Below, piece by piece: positions 1 through 6,557 of a stretch of DNA of 7,444 nt. The stretch comes from a bacterium. Its GTDB lineage: Bacteria; Bacteroidota; Ignavibacteria; Kapaibacteriales; UBA2268. Both the position numbers and the translations under genes were made by a program. The notes under the pieces were generated by a model that was not told the DNA's origin, did no database searches, and was given only the letters and a program-made list of their open reading frames with translations. How positions within the stretch are numbered: the first letter of the stretch is position 1; every line of letters begins with the position of its first letter. The stretch lies in the NCBI GenBank assembly GCA_024710535.1, contig JANJUO010000290.1:1-7444 (forward strand), read 5' to 3'.

Positions 1-122
1 ATCAAAATAAAATATTATCTATTCAATAAACAATTTATTTCAATCAAATAAATATTAATTATTTTAACGAAAAGTGATTTATTTTTATTGTAGGAATTAT
101 TTATTTTTTTTGAAATAATTTT

Positions 123-150
123 GTAGGAAACGCAGATCTGCGTTCCTTAC
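123..150. repeat. GATC-centred palindrome, copy 1 (REP-like)
   Basis: The core at 129-144 (AACGCAGATCTGCGTT) is a perfect 16-bp palindrome. Pairing continues outward to 123/150 with one mismatch (128/145) and one G-T pair (126/147). It resembles the second palindrome 36 bp downstream. By my hand alignment 18 of 27 positions match, in the pattern TAGG-AAC, GATC, GTTC, TAC. Palindromes of this general look are dispersed between genes in many Bacteroidota genomes; that is recollection, not a search. No function is assigned. Confidence 0.75.
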
Positions 151-159
151 GATTTTTTT

Positions 160-186
160 TAGGGAACAACGATCGCTGTTCTCTAC
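160..186. repeat. GATC-centred palindrome, copy 2 (REP-like)
   Basis: This imperfect palindrome is centred on CGATCG (170-175). The arms GAACA (164-168) and TGTTC (177-181) pair perfectly and pairing extends to 160/185. The 169/176 pair is mismatched and 163/182 is G-T. It shares the outer arms and GATC centre of the palindrome at 123-150 but differs in between, in a compensated way that keeps both sequences palindromic. This suggests diverged members of one repeat family. Confidence 0.7.
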
Positions 187-191
187 AATTC

Positions 192-363
192 TTTCTCCGT
201 AGGAGAATTCTATTTGTAGAAACAATTTTTTTTATTTTAAATCAAACTCCGTAGGAGTGGATTAATTAATTACGAATTATGAATTAGAAAAAAAACCGTT
301 CCTATAGGAACTTTTTTATCAAAGATGCATTTTTTCTACAAACAGAATCATTCCTACGGAATT
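192..363. repeat. Cluster of TCC-nnn-GGA mini-hairpins, partly inverted
   Basis: Three small hairpins share one core. TTCTCC-GTA-GGAGAA is at 193-207, ACTCC-GTA-GGAGT at 246-258, and the inverted form ATTCC-TAC-GGAAT at 350-362. The segment 192-222 (hairpin followed by TTTGTAGAAA) reappears, diverged and inverted, at 333-363 (TTTCTACAAA followed by the hairpin). The whole stretch therefore reads as an inverted pair of about 31-bp units about 110 bp apart. They resemble dispersed intergenic REP-type elements. No coding potential and no clear target duplication are seen. Confidence 0.6.
298..317. repeat. Perfect 14-bp palindrome followed by T-run
   Basis: GTTCCTATAGGAAC at 298-311 is self-complementary. 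An A-run precedes it (288-295) and six T follow (312-317). The layout resembles a weak intrinsic terminator, but there is no hairpin loop without melting the central TATA and no gene ends nearby. It shares the TCC/GGA theme of the surrounding mini-hairpins and probably belongs to the same repeat cluster. Confidence 0.5.
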
Positions 364-400
364 TCAATTCTCTTAAACAAGGATGTTTGAGCTATTAACA

Positions 401-424
401 AACACAAACATCGGATGTCTTATT
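401..424. repeat. 24-bp direct repeat, copy 1
   Basis: Identical over 24 bp to 498-521, with a period of 97 bp. Its inner part (406-420, AAACATCGGATGTCT) also pairs perfectly with 439-453, so this copy forms a 15-bp inverted repeat with an 18-nt loop. The identity of the two copies in an otherwise unconstrained spacer suggests recent duplication or a maintained repeat. Confidence 0.8.
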
Positions 425-453
425 CAAAGGTGCTTCCCAGACATCCGATGTTT
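406..453. repeat. 15-bp perfect inverted repeat, 18-nt loop
   Basis: The left arm is 406-420 and the right arm 439-453; all 15 positions are complementary. A T-run long enough for a terminator does not follow on the plus strand (TTTT then GC). On the minus strand the base-poor side reads TTTGTGTTTG. It could be a stem-loop in RNA, a protein-binding site, or a member of a dispersed palindromic repeat. Confidence 0.75.
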
Positions 454-497
454 TGCAAAAAATATGATGAATTTTATTCAGAAATTGTGGCGATTAT

Positions 498-521
498 AAC
501 ACAAACATCGGATGTCTTATT
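498..521. repeat. 24-bp direct repeat, copy 2
   Basis: Second exact copy of the unit at 401-424. Here the inverted partner is missing. Instead, a short TCCCCT/AGGGGA stem (525-530 with 545-550) lies just downstream, so the two copies sit in different flanking contexts. Confidence 0.8.
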
Positions 522-563
522 GCATCCCCTCATTTCGAAGCCGCAGGGGAGAAATCCAGAAAT

Positions 564-693
564 TAATAAGGTTGAATAATGAGCCATTAAAATTTTCTAC
601 TAAGGTGTTTTTTGAAAATAAGTTATTCAAAACAATATTTCAATAATTAACCTTAGTAGAAAAATGTTCCCCCAAGTTTTTTTAACCTTATTA
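564..693. repeat. Nested inverted repeat, about 130 bp
   Basis: An outer pair (564-573 TAATAAGGTT with 684-693 AACCTTATTA) encloses a perfect 14-bp inner pair (593-606 TTTTCTACTAAGGT with 650-663). The 43-base centre can form a further 7-bp stem (610-616 TTTTGAA with 626-632 TTCAAAA). The inner arms could be terminal repeats of a tiny non-autonomous element of 71 bp, but no target-site duplication is seen. Alternatively it is a structured RNA or a regulatory fold. No open frame lies inside. Confidence 0.6.
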
Positions 694-736
694 TTTATAT
701 TGTTTAATTTCTCTCAGACGAGTGCGTTAGAGCTAC

Positions 737-774
737 AAAAAAAAACTTCCGACAGAATTAATCTATCGGAAGTT
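737..774 (-). terminator. Intrinsic terminator of the propeller-protein gene
   Basis: Read on the minus strand, a 9-bp stem (774-766 AACTTCCGA with 752-744 TCGGAAGTT) closes a 13-nt loop. A run of T follows, complementary to nine A at 737-745. Two more pairs can form past one mismatch. It begins 44 bp after the stop codon of the minus-strand gene ending at 818, so it terminates that transcript. Confidence 0.88.
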
Positions 775-817
775 AGAGTTTATTTTTATGCAGAATTGCA
801 TTATGTTTTTAATGAAA

Positions 818-2722
818 TTATTTGACTATGGAGAGTTTCCTAATTGCATAGCCAAAATCAGAGTTCACTCTTATGTAATAATTTCCAGAAATTATATTTG
901 ATAAGTTCAACTCAATTGTGTGATTGCCATTACTGAGGAATTGATTTTCAAAAGAAAGGATAGAATTGCCTTCTATATCAATTAATTCTAATGATATATT
1001 CATATCTTTGATAATTGTAAAATCTACTTTAGCGCTGTTCTGTGCAGGATTTGGGTTAATATTAGTGATATTCAAATAATTATTGATTGGCTTGATTGAT
1101 TCCACCGAGCCGGTATTCTTTACAATCGGTACTTGTGCGGTATAAATGATGATTTCCCCATTATTTGTTCTGCCGTCAGCCCAAAAAGGCATCGCATAAT
1201 CTTTACTCATCACGAGTCCATTATATTCGCCAATACCAAAGCCGCCATTTCTATTTCCAATATTAGCAAAATTTGATGCTTTGGATGTAAGTTTGATATT
1301 TTTGTCGAAAGATTTGCCACCATCGAATGAATATGCCAAATAATAATCTGTTTGAATATTATTAACGATATCATTTCTTCTGTCGTAGAATGCAATTGCA
1401 ACCACTCCGCTATCATTAACAGCGATGTTTGAATAGAAACTGTGTGATTGATCCAAAAGATAATTGTCGTTGACTACAGCGGCTTTGCTCCAAGTTTTTC
1501 CTTGATCTGAAGAATAAGAAAAAAAGACATCGTGCCCTCTTCCCAGATTGGAATTCACACCATTTGCAGTCCAAGTCATATAGATATTTCCTGCATTCGG
1601 ACCATTTGATTTGTCAACAGCCATATATGGAGCCGGATAACATCTATCATTTGAAACACCCGGGATTGCTTGATAGCCGGGCATTTGTCGCATAGAGCCA
1701 TAAACTTCGCTAATTCTTACAGGATTTGAAAAAGTAGCGCCGCCATCAGTTGAAATGCAATGAAACAAGTTTAGTTTGTATGAAGCATTTATGCCCAAAA
1801 ATGTGTAATGCACATTTCCTAAATGATCCACATCAACATTTCCAAATTGAACTAACATATTTCCTGAAGTGTTTATTATAGTTCCTTGTTTAAGAAAATC
1901 TTTGCTTCCTGCTGGCTTGCGATATAGAACCATATTGTAAATTCCGGTAGTCAATCCGAGTTTGACCGCAGATAAATACATATTGTTTCTATATTTTGAA
2001 TTTGATAAATCACTTGCCATCCATTGCTTATCAAGCATAAAGCTCCAATTTGGGTTTTGGTTTTGAATGTATTTTGATTTTTGGATAGATTCAATTGCAG
2101 AACCATCATCAATCCAAGTTTCGCCACCATTTGTAGATCTTGCATAAAACAAGCCTACCATCATTGAGTCCGGAATGAAATTTGGAGTATTAACATCTCC
2201 AATATTTATTAAAGTAACGAACAAATTAATCCAAGACATGTAAAGATTGCCATCAGCATCGAAAGCAAACATAGGATCGCCACCACCTTGAATCATAAAA
2301 TTTTCATAAGGTGGCTTTGTAACGTAATTGCTCAATTTCCAAGACTTACCGCCATCTTTAGTATAGTAAACAGGGCAGGTAATTGTCATAGTAGGATTTG
2401 ATGTATTTTGTCTAATCGGAGATGTTACGATGTTTAATGGATTTGTTGGATTGATAGCGGAATGAATTTCAGATTCAGGAACTAGAATATCTTTATCATC
2501 GAAAACAGGATTATCGGCTTGCAGAAAATCCATATTTTTCATATCGATAGATTGTGCTTGTTTCTTTTGAAACTCAGGACTATTCATAATTTTGAGAGCA
2601 TCTTCAACATTGATCTTTAATTTTTCTTTTTTCCAAAATGCTTTCAACGGATTATCTGAATCTTGCGCAAAGGTATTCAAAGCAAAAGCGATAAACACAA
2701 TTGCGATAATATATTTTTTCAT
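818..2722 (-). CDS. Secreted Asp-box beta-propeller (sialidase-fold) protein with T9SS type A sorting domain
   Basis: 634 residues. Residues 1-20 are a signal peptide (MKK, hydrophobic stretch, then FAQ before DSDN). A helical, charged linker (about 21-80) leads into a beta-propeller marked by five Asp boxes: TKDGGKSW (121-128), STNGGETW (196-203), STDGGATF (324-331), SSDQGKTW (404-411) and SFDGGKSF (465-472). The last 80 or so residues, starting near NPNP (556-559) and ending RKLSIVK, match a T9SS type A C-terminal sorting domain. The mature protein should therefore cross the outer membrane and be released or anchored at the surface. Asp boxes are structural and do not prove enzyme activity. 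I find no FRIP/YRIP arginine motif of true sialidases, so an automatic 'exo-sialidase' label would be unsafe. The ATG at 2722 is chosen because AGAGG precedes it by 5 nt and the signal peptide starts there. The substrate is unknown. Confidence 0.92.
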   Translation of the reverse strand: MKKYIIAIVFIAFALNTFAQDSDNPLKAFWKKEKLKINVEDALKIMNSPEFQKKQAQSIDMKNMDFLQADNPVFDDKDILVPESEIHSAINPTNPLNIVTSPIRQNTSNPTMTITCPVYYTKDGGKSWKLSNYVTKPPYENFMIQGGGDPMFAFDADGNLYMSWINLFVTLINIGDVNTPNFIPDSMMVGLFYARSTNGGETWIDDGSAIESIQKSKYIQNQNPNWSFMLDKQWMASDLSNSKYRNNMYLSAVKLGLTTGIYNMVLYRKPAGSKDFLKQGTIINTSGNMLVQFGNVDVDHLGNVHYTFLGINASYKLNLFHCISTDGGATFSNPVRISEVYGSMRQMPGYQAIPGVSNDRCYPAPYMAVDKSNGPNAGNIYMTWTANGVNSNLGRGHDVFFSYSSDQGKTWSKAAVVNDNYLLDQSHSFYSNIAVNDSGVVAIAFYDRRNDIVNNIQTDYYLAYSFDGGKSFDKNIKLTSKASNFANIGNRNGGFGIGEYNGLVMSKDYAMPFWADGRTNNGEIIIYTAQVPIVKNTGSVESIKPINNYLNITNINPNPAQNSAKVDFTIIKDMNISLELIDIEGNSILSFENQFLSNGNHTIELNLSNIISGNYYIRVNSDFGYAIRKLSIVK

Positions 2723-2727
2723 AATGA

Positions 2728-2733
2728 CCTCTT
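2728..2733 (-). promoter_or_regulatory. Ribosome binding site of the propeller-protein gene
   Basis: The minus strand reads AAGAGG, then TCATT, then the ATG at 2722-2720. This Shine-Dalgarno match fixes the start that yields an intact signal peptide. Confidence 0.7.
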
Positions 2734-2755
2734 ATTATTTTTTAAAATAGGGGAT

Positions 2756-2786
2756 AAAAAAAATGCCTCAATTTTTGAGGCATTTT
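2756..2786 (-). terminator. Intrinsic terminator of the HU gene
   Basis: A perfect 11-bp stem (AAAATGCCTCA with TGAGGCATTTT, 2760-2770 and 2776-2786) closes a 5-nt loop. On the minus strand it is followed by T opposite the A-run 2756-2763. It starts 11 bp past the HU stop codon. On the plus strand it also ends in TTTT and could work weakly in that direction. Only 33 bp separate it from the next minus-strand start codon at 2722. Confidence 0.88.
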
Positions 2787-2797
2787 CAAGTTATTGA

Positions 2798-3097
2798 TTA
2801 TTCTTCAGAACTGCCTTTCATATTGTCGTTAACTTTTGTAAGAAATTCTGGTGATGGTTTGAAAACGGGAACAAATCTCTTTTCCAAAGGAACTAAATCA
2901 CCTGTTTTTGGATTTCTTGCCATTCTTGGCTTGCGACTTTTTTGTTTGAAAACTCCAAAACCACGCAATTCAATTCTCTTGCCTTCTGCAATAGCGTTGA
3001 TAATACTTGAGAAAACACCATCAACTACTGATTTGGTTTCGATTTTTGTTAAGCCCGTTGCTTTTGCAATTTCATCAACAATATCTGCTTTTGTCAT
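2798..3097 (-). CDS. HU/IHF-family DNA-binding protein
   Basis: 99 residues, close to the usual 90-100 of this family. HU-type proteins form dimers that bend and compact DNA and assist replication, recombination and gene control. Visible hallmarks are the N-terminal helical dimerisation part (MTKADIVDEIAKATGLTK) and the family signature around residues 42-66 (IELRGFGVFK, then RMARNPKTG). Pro63, at the tip of the DNA-gripping arm, is the intercalating residue in characterised relatives. The tail (GSSEE) is short and acidic. The ATG at 3097 follows AGGTG with a 5-nt gap. The gene is transcribed alone, with its own terminator. Sequence alone does not separate homodimeric HU from an IHF-like subunit, so no hup/ihf symbol is given. 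Confidence 0.95.
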   Translation of the reverse strand: MTKADIVDEIAKATGLTKIETKSVVDGVFSSIINAIAEGKRIELRGFGVFKQKSRKPRMARNPKTGDLVPLEKRFVPVFKPSPEFLTKVNDNMKGSSEE

Positions 3098-3151
3098 TAA
3101 TACACCTAAAAGATAATAAAACTAAAATTAAATTAATTTCTTAATAAAAAA

Positions 3152-3180
3152 CAAATTTAACAAACAGTTTTAGAATACAA
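3152..3180 (-). promoter_or_regulatory. Candidate HU promoter (Bacteroidetes type)
   Basis: On the minus strand a -7-like box TAAATTTG (3159-3152) matches TAnnTTTG. A TTG (3180-3178) lies 18 nt upstream, one short of the usual 19-21 spacing. Transcription would start near 3145, leaving a leader of about 45-50 nt before the ATG at 3097. The surrounding AT-rich sequence makes chance matches likely, so confidence is moderate. Confidence 0.45.
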
Positions 3181-3252
3181 AAATAAAAAATGCACTTTAT
3201 ACGTTTATTAGCAAGAAATTAGTAATTTTTTTGAAATTTGTTATAAGTAATT

Positions 3253-3283
3253 TTGATTATTATAATAAATCAGACTAATTTTG
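3253..3283 (+). promoter_or_regulatory. Candidate promoter of the uppS-bamA-skp operon
   Basis: TTG at 3253-3255, 20 nt, then TAATTTTG at 3276-3283 fits the Bacteroidetes consensus TTG-N19-21-TAnnTTTG exactly. A start near 3290 would give a leader of about 33 nt before the GTG at 3323. A second exact TAATTTTG lies at 3248-3255, 28 bp upstream and without a well-spaced TTG. Its last three bases serve as the TTG of the downstream promoter. Confidence 0.6.
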
Positions 3284-3311
3284 TAATTTGCTTAATTGTA
3301 AATCAAATAAT

Positions 3312-3317
3312 AAGGTG
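3312..3317 (+). promoter_or_regulatory. Ribosome binding site deciding the uppS GTG start
   Basis: AAGGTG lies 5 nt before the GTG at 3323-3325. The first ATG in this frame is Met32, inside the conserved catalytic motif, so it cannot be the true start. This supports the GTG start. Confidence 0.75.
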
Positions 3318-3322
3318 TTTTA

Positions 3323-4162
3323 GTGGATTGGAATTCAGAATTGAGTGTCGAGGACAAAAATTGTCAAATTGAACTGATTCAGTCTGTAGAATTACCTGTA
3401 CATCTTGCAATTATTATGGACGGTAACGGCAGATGGGCAGTGGAAAAAAAACTTCCCAGAATTGCCGGGCATGAAGAAGGTATTGAAAGCGTGAGAGATA
3501 TTGTTAAAGCAAGTTCCCAGTTAGGCATCAAATTCCTGACTTTGTATGCTTTCTCAATTGAAAATTGGAAAAGACCTATTACAGAAGTAACTGGACTTAT
3601 GAAATTGCTCGAGCATTATCTAAAAGCAGAAATCAACGAACTTCATAAGAATAATGTGAAAATCAATACTATTGGTAAATTAAATTCATTACCAAAACAA
3701 ATCCAGAAACTTCTTACTGATTCGATGGAAAGAACTGCATCAAATACAGGACTGACTCTTACACTTGCCTTGAGCTATAGTGGAAGATGGGATATTGTTA
3801 GAGCAGTACAAATGATAGGTTTGGATGTTCGTAGGGGCAAAATCTCTCCTGAAGATATAAATGAAGAATTATTTTCTTCATATTTACAGACCAACACGAT
3901 GCCAAATCCTGATTATTTAATCAGAACAAGTGGCGAAATGCGTTTGAGCAATTTTTTATTGTGGGAAATGGCTTATGGAGAAATATATATTTCAAATAAA
4001 TATTGGCCCCAGTTCAGACGTAACGATCTTTACGAAGCACTTTACAGTTATGCAAACCGAGAACGTAGATTTGGCATGACTTCTTCACAAATTAACTCTT
4101 CAGATATAACAGAAAAAAATTCATATTTTAAACGGGTTGTTGATGTATTCAAAAAGCTTTAA
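3323..4162 (+). CDS. uppS: Isoprenyl transferase, probable (2Z,6E)-undecaprenyl diphosphate synthase
   Basis: 279 residues with a GTG start. UppS is a cytosolic cis-prenyltransferase. It adds isopentenyl diphosphate units to farnesyl diphosphate to give the C55 lipid that carries peptidoglycan and surface-polymer precursors. Conserved segments appear in order: HLAIIMDGNGRWA (27-39), with Asp33 the metal/diphosphate-binding Asp; RIAGHEEG (46-53); LYAFSIENWKRP (74-85); LALSYSGRWDI (148-158); and LIRTSGEMRLSNFLLWEMAYGE (199-220), with Arg201, Arg207, Ser209 and Glu220. The C-terminal ERRFG (247-251) is also typical. The N-terminus is about seven residues longer than in E. coli. The gene opens the operon, and its last 20 nt overlap the bamA start, which suggests translational coupling. 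Product chain length cannot be read from the sequence with certainty. Confidence 0.95.
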   Translation: MDWNSELSVEDKNCQIELIQSVELPVHLAIIMDGNGRWAVEKKLPRIAGHEEGIESVRDIVKASSQLGIKFLTLYAFSIENWKRPITEVTGLMKLLEHYLKAEINELHKNNVKINTIGKLNSLPKQIQKLLTDSMERTASNTGLTLTLALSYSGRWDIVRAVQMIGLDVRRGKISPEDINEELFSSYLQTNTMPNPDYLIRTSGEMRLSNFLLWEMAYGEIYISNKYWPQFRRNDLYEALYSYANRERRFGMTSSQINSSDITEKNSYFKRVVDVFKKL

Positions 4163-6515
4163 AACGGCATTAATAGTATTATCTCTTTTTAGTTTTTTAA
4201 GTGTTTATTCGCAAATTGCTCCAAGCCAGCAAACGCAGAATTATACTATTGCTTCGATATTTGTTACCGGTGCGGAATTTGCCGATCCTGAAACAATTAT
4301 TACATTATCCGGATTAAAAGTTGGCGAGGAGATTACTTTGCCATTCGATAAGAAAATTCAAACTGCCATTAAAAATTTATGGAATAGAAAGCAATTTTCT
4401 GATGTTGATATTGTTGCTGATAAAATTACTGAGGTTGGTGTATTTTTGGAAATCAAAGTTAAAGAATTCCCAAGATTGAGTTATATTGAAATCGAAAATA
4501 ATAAGAAAATTGATTATTATGATATTACCAAAGCAATCAGTAAAACTCGTGGGGATATTCTAACCAATTATGATAAATATTTAGCCTCAAAAAAAGTAAA
4601 AAAACTATATCTTGATGAAGGATATGGATTTGCTAAAATAGATTCAAAAATCGAAAAAACCGATACTGCTTCATATTCAAGGCTAATATTGGATATTGAT
4701 GAAGGTCTGGAATTTAAAGTTAGAAAAATTTCATTTGAAGGAAACAAAAATTTTGATGATGATGAATTATATAGCACTTTCGATGAAACAAAAATCAAAC
4801 AATGGTGGCAGTTATGGCGAAGTGGCAAATTTGATAAAGAAAAATATCTTACAGATAAAGATTTGCTTATAAATTACTATAAGAAAAATGGCTTCATTGA
4901 TGCAAGGATTGTTAGTGATACAGTTATTTATGACGAAAAAAATGAAGCTGTGTTTGTCAATATCAAATTAGATGAAGGAACCAAATTTTTTGTTAGAAAT
5001 ATCAGCTTTAATGGAAATACTGTTTATCCTTCTGATATATTGATGCGCAGATTGGAGTTCAAATCTGGTGATGTCTATGACGTTGAGAGATTTCAGAAGA
5101 ATTTAATGGGAAATGAAAACCAAACCGATGCGTATTCGATGTATTTGGATAATGGATACTTGCAAGCCCGAATTACTCCAGATTTGAAAAGAGTAGGCGG
5201 GGATTCTGTTGACATTGAAATCAGAGTTTTTGAAAATGACCGTTCCAGAATTGGTAGAGTTGATATTGTTGGTAATATCAAAACGAAAGATAAAGTTATC
5301 AGAAGAGAACTTTATACCAGACCCGGTGATTATTTCGATCGTTCTGCAATCATTAGAAGTTTGAGAGCATTACAAGCAACTCAATATTTTAAGCCTGAAT
5401 CACTCAAGCCTGAGCCAAAACCATCAGAAACAGACAACACTGCAGTTGATATTATTTATCGAGTAGAAGAAAATTCAACCGATACTTTTAATGCTGCGAT
5501 AGGTTTTGCCGGAAGTTATGGCTTAACAGTTTCAGCGGGAATGACTTTTAATAATTTTTCATTGACAGAGCCATTAAAAGGTGGTGGCGGACAGGTATTT
5601 AATTTCAATTATGAACAAGGTTATGGCAATCGCTATAATACATTTACAATTGGATTAACTGAGCCATGGCTATTCGACACTCCAACAACACTTGGCTTTA
5701 ATATATTTGATACATATTTTAATTATTCTGATATCGAACAAAAACGTACTGGTGTTGCATTGAATATTGGACGTAGATTCCGATGGCCCGATGATTATTG
5801 GAGAGCCGATTGGGGAATGAGAGTTCAATTTAATAAAAATAGCCGAGAATCGTATTATTATAGAGTTGGGGAATACAGTGAAATTTCTATTAATCAAAGA
5901 ATTTCACGTGCCAGTGTTAATCACATGTTTTTTCCATCTGTCGGCTCAAAATTCAGTTTATCCACAAATGTTGCATTAGGTGCTTTGGGAATTGGTCAAA
6001 CGGACTATATCAAAAATGAAATAAGTTATGAAATGTTCAATCCACTTTTTGGTGTTGAAGGAATGGATAGACTTGTGTTTATGCTTTCGGCAAAACTTGG
6101 CTATATCAATGGATTCACAAACGATACATTAATTTCACCAATAGAATTATACAGAATGGGTGGAAATGGATTGAGTGGCTATGGCGTTACTCCATTGCGT
6201 GGATATTTGGATGATAAAATTGGTGAAGGTGCTTCGAAAGTTATGGCAAAATATACTGCCGAATTGAGATTTGCAATTGCGCTTGAACCAATGCCGATAT
6301 TTTTCTATGTATTTGCAGAAGCCGGTAATATCTGGAGCAATTTGAAAGTTACAAATCCTTTTGAATTAAAAAGATCTGCCGGTCTTGGTGTGCAATTATT
6401 TATAAATCCTATTGGTATTATTGGATTTAGTTATGGTTATGGTTTTGATACATACAGAACAGGTGGAGATGAGCCTTCAGGTTGGAGATTTTTATTCCAT
6501 TTGGGACAATTTTAA
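4143..6515 (+). CDS. bamA: Outer membrane protein assembly factor BamA (Omp85 family)
   Basis: 790 residues from the ATG at 4143. A TTG six bases upstream (4137) is in frame and would add two residues; I prefer the ATG because no clear Shine-Dalgarno site favours either. BamA is the core of the complex that folds and inserts beta-barrel proteins into the outer membrane. A signal peptide (about 1-24, ending VYSQ) is followed by five POTRA domains, roughly 35-107, 111-186, 191-277, 282-362 and 368-442. A 16-strand barrel (about 448-790) follows. The barrel carries the loop-6 LRGY (685-688), equivalent to VRGF of E. coli, and ends in aromatic Phe (FLFHLGQF), as expected of a barrel recognition signal. 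Length is normal for the family. It overlaps uppS by 20 nt and is followed after 42 nt by the first skp-like gene, whose product delivers clients to it. Confidence 0.96.
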   Translation: MYSKSFKTALIVLSLFSFLSVYSQIAPSQQTQNYTIASIFVTGAEFADPETIITLSGLKVGEEITLPFDKKIQTAIKNLWNRKQFSDVDIVADKITEVGVFLEIKVKEFPRLSYIEIENNKKIDYYDITKAISKTRGDILTNYDKYLASKKVKKLYLDEGYGFAKIDSKIEKTDTASYSRLILDIDEGLEFKVRKISFEGNKNFDDDELYSTFDETKIKQWWQLWRSGKFDKEKYLTDKDLLINYYKKNGFIDARIVSDTVIYDEKNEAVFVNIKLDEGTKFFVRNISFNGNTVYPSDILMRRLEFKSGDVYDVERFQKNLMGNENQTDAYSMYLDNGYLQARITPDLKRVGGDSVDIEIRVFENDRSRIGRVDIVGNIKTKDKVIRRELYTRPGDYFDRSAIIRSLRALQATQYFKPESLKPEPKPSETDNTAVDIIYRVEENSTDTFNAAIGFAGSYGLTVSAGMTFNNFSLTEPLKGGGGQVFNFNYEQGYGNRYNTFTIGLTEPWLFDTPTTLGFNIFDTYFNYSDIEQKRTGVALNIGRRFRWPDDYWRADWGMRVQFNKNSRESYYYRVGEYSEISINQRISRASVNHMFFPSVGSKFSLSTNVALGALGIGQTDYIKNEISYEMFNPLFGVEGMDRLVFMLSAKLGYINGFTNDTLISPIELYRMGGNGLSGYGVTPLRGYLDDKIGEGASKVMAKYTAELRFAIALEPMPIFFYVFAEAGNIWSNLKVTNPFELKRSAGLGVQLFINPIGIIGFSYGYGFDTYRTGGDEPSGWRFLFHLGQF

Positions 6516-6557
6516 AGTTTGAATTAATTTGTTTTTAATAATTTATAAGGTTTTTTA

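Larger units (their letters stand above)
1..736. other. Gene-free, repeat-rich intergenic region
   Basis: I see no credible coding sequence on either strand. The first 120 bases are very AT-rich and otherwise featureless. From about 121 to 693 the region is packed with short palindromes and repeats, listed separately. The right end (about 700-736) lies downstream of the terminator of the minus-strand gene at 818-2722. No tRNA, rRNA or CRISPR pattern was recognised. The region could carry an unannotated small RNA, but the sequence alone gives no firm support for one. Confidence 0.7.

Noticed and set aside
298..317. Intrinsic terminator
   Set aside because: The palindrome has no unpaired loop and no gene ends within several hundred bases upstream on the plus strand.
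401..521. CRISPR array
   Set aside because: There are only two direct copies, with a single 73-bp gap that itself contains an inverted copy. There is no regular repeat-spacer pattern and no cas gene in the window.
593..663. Insertion sequence with 14-bp terminal inverted repeats
   Set aside because: There is no transposase and no target-site duplication. It is kept only as a repeat, with a miniature element as one hypothesis.
1210..1416. Short minus-strand open frame overlapping the propeller-protein gene
   Set aside because: It is an out-of-frame shadow of the 634-residue protein; the frame at 1951-2145 is likewise a shadow.
2763..3116. 117-codon plus-strand open frame covering the HU gene
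   Set aside because: It lies antisense to a clear HU coding sequence, its start overlaps the HU terminator stem, and its translation resembles no family I know.
4568..4828. Minus-strand open frame inside bamA
   Set aside because: It is entirely antisense to conserved POTRA-coding sequence, with no ribosome binding site or protein features. The same applies to the frames at 5093-5281 and 5670-5897.
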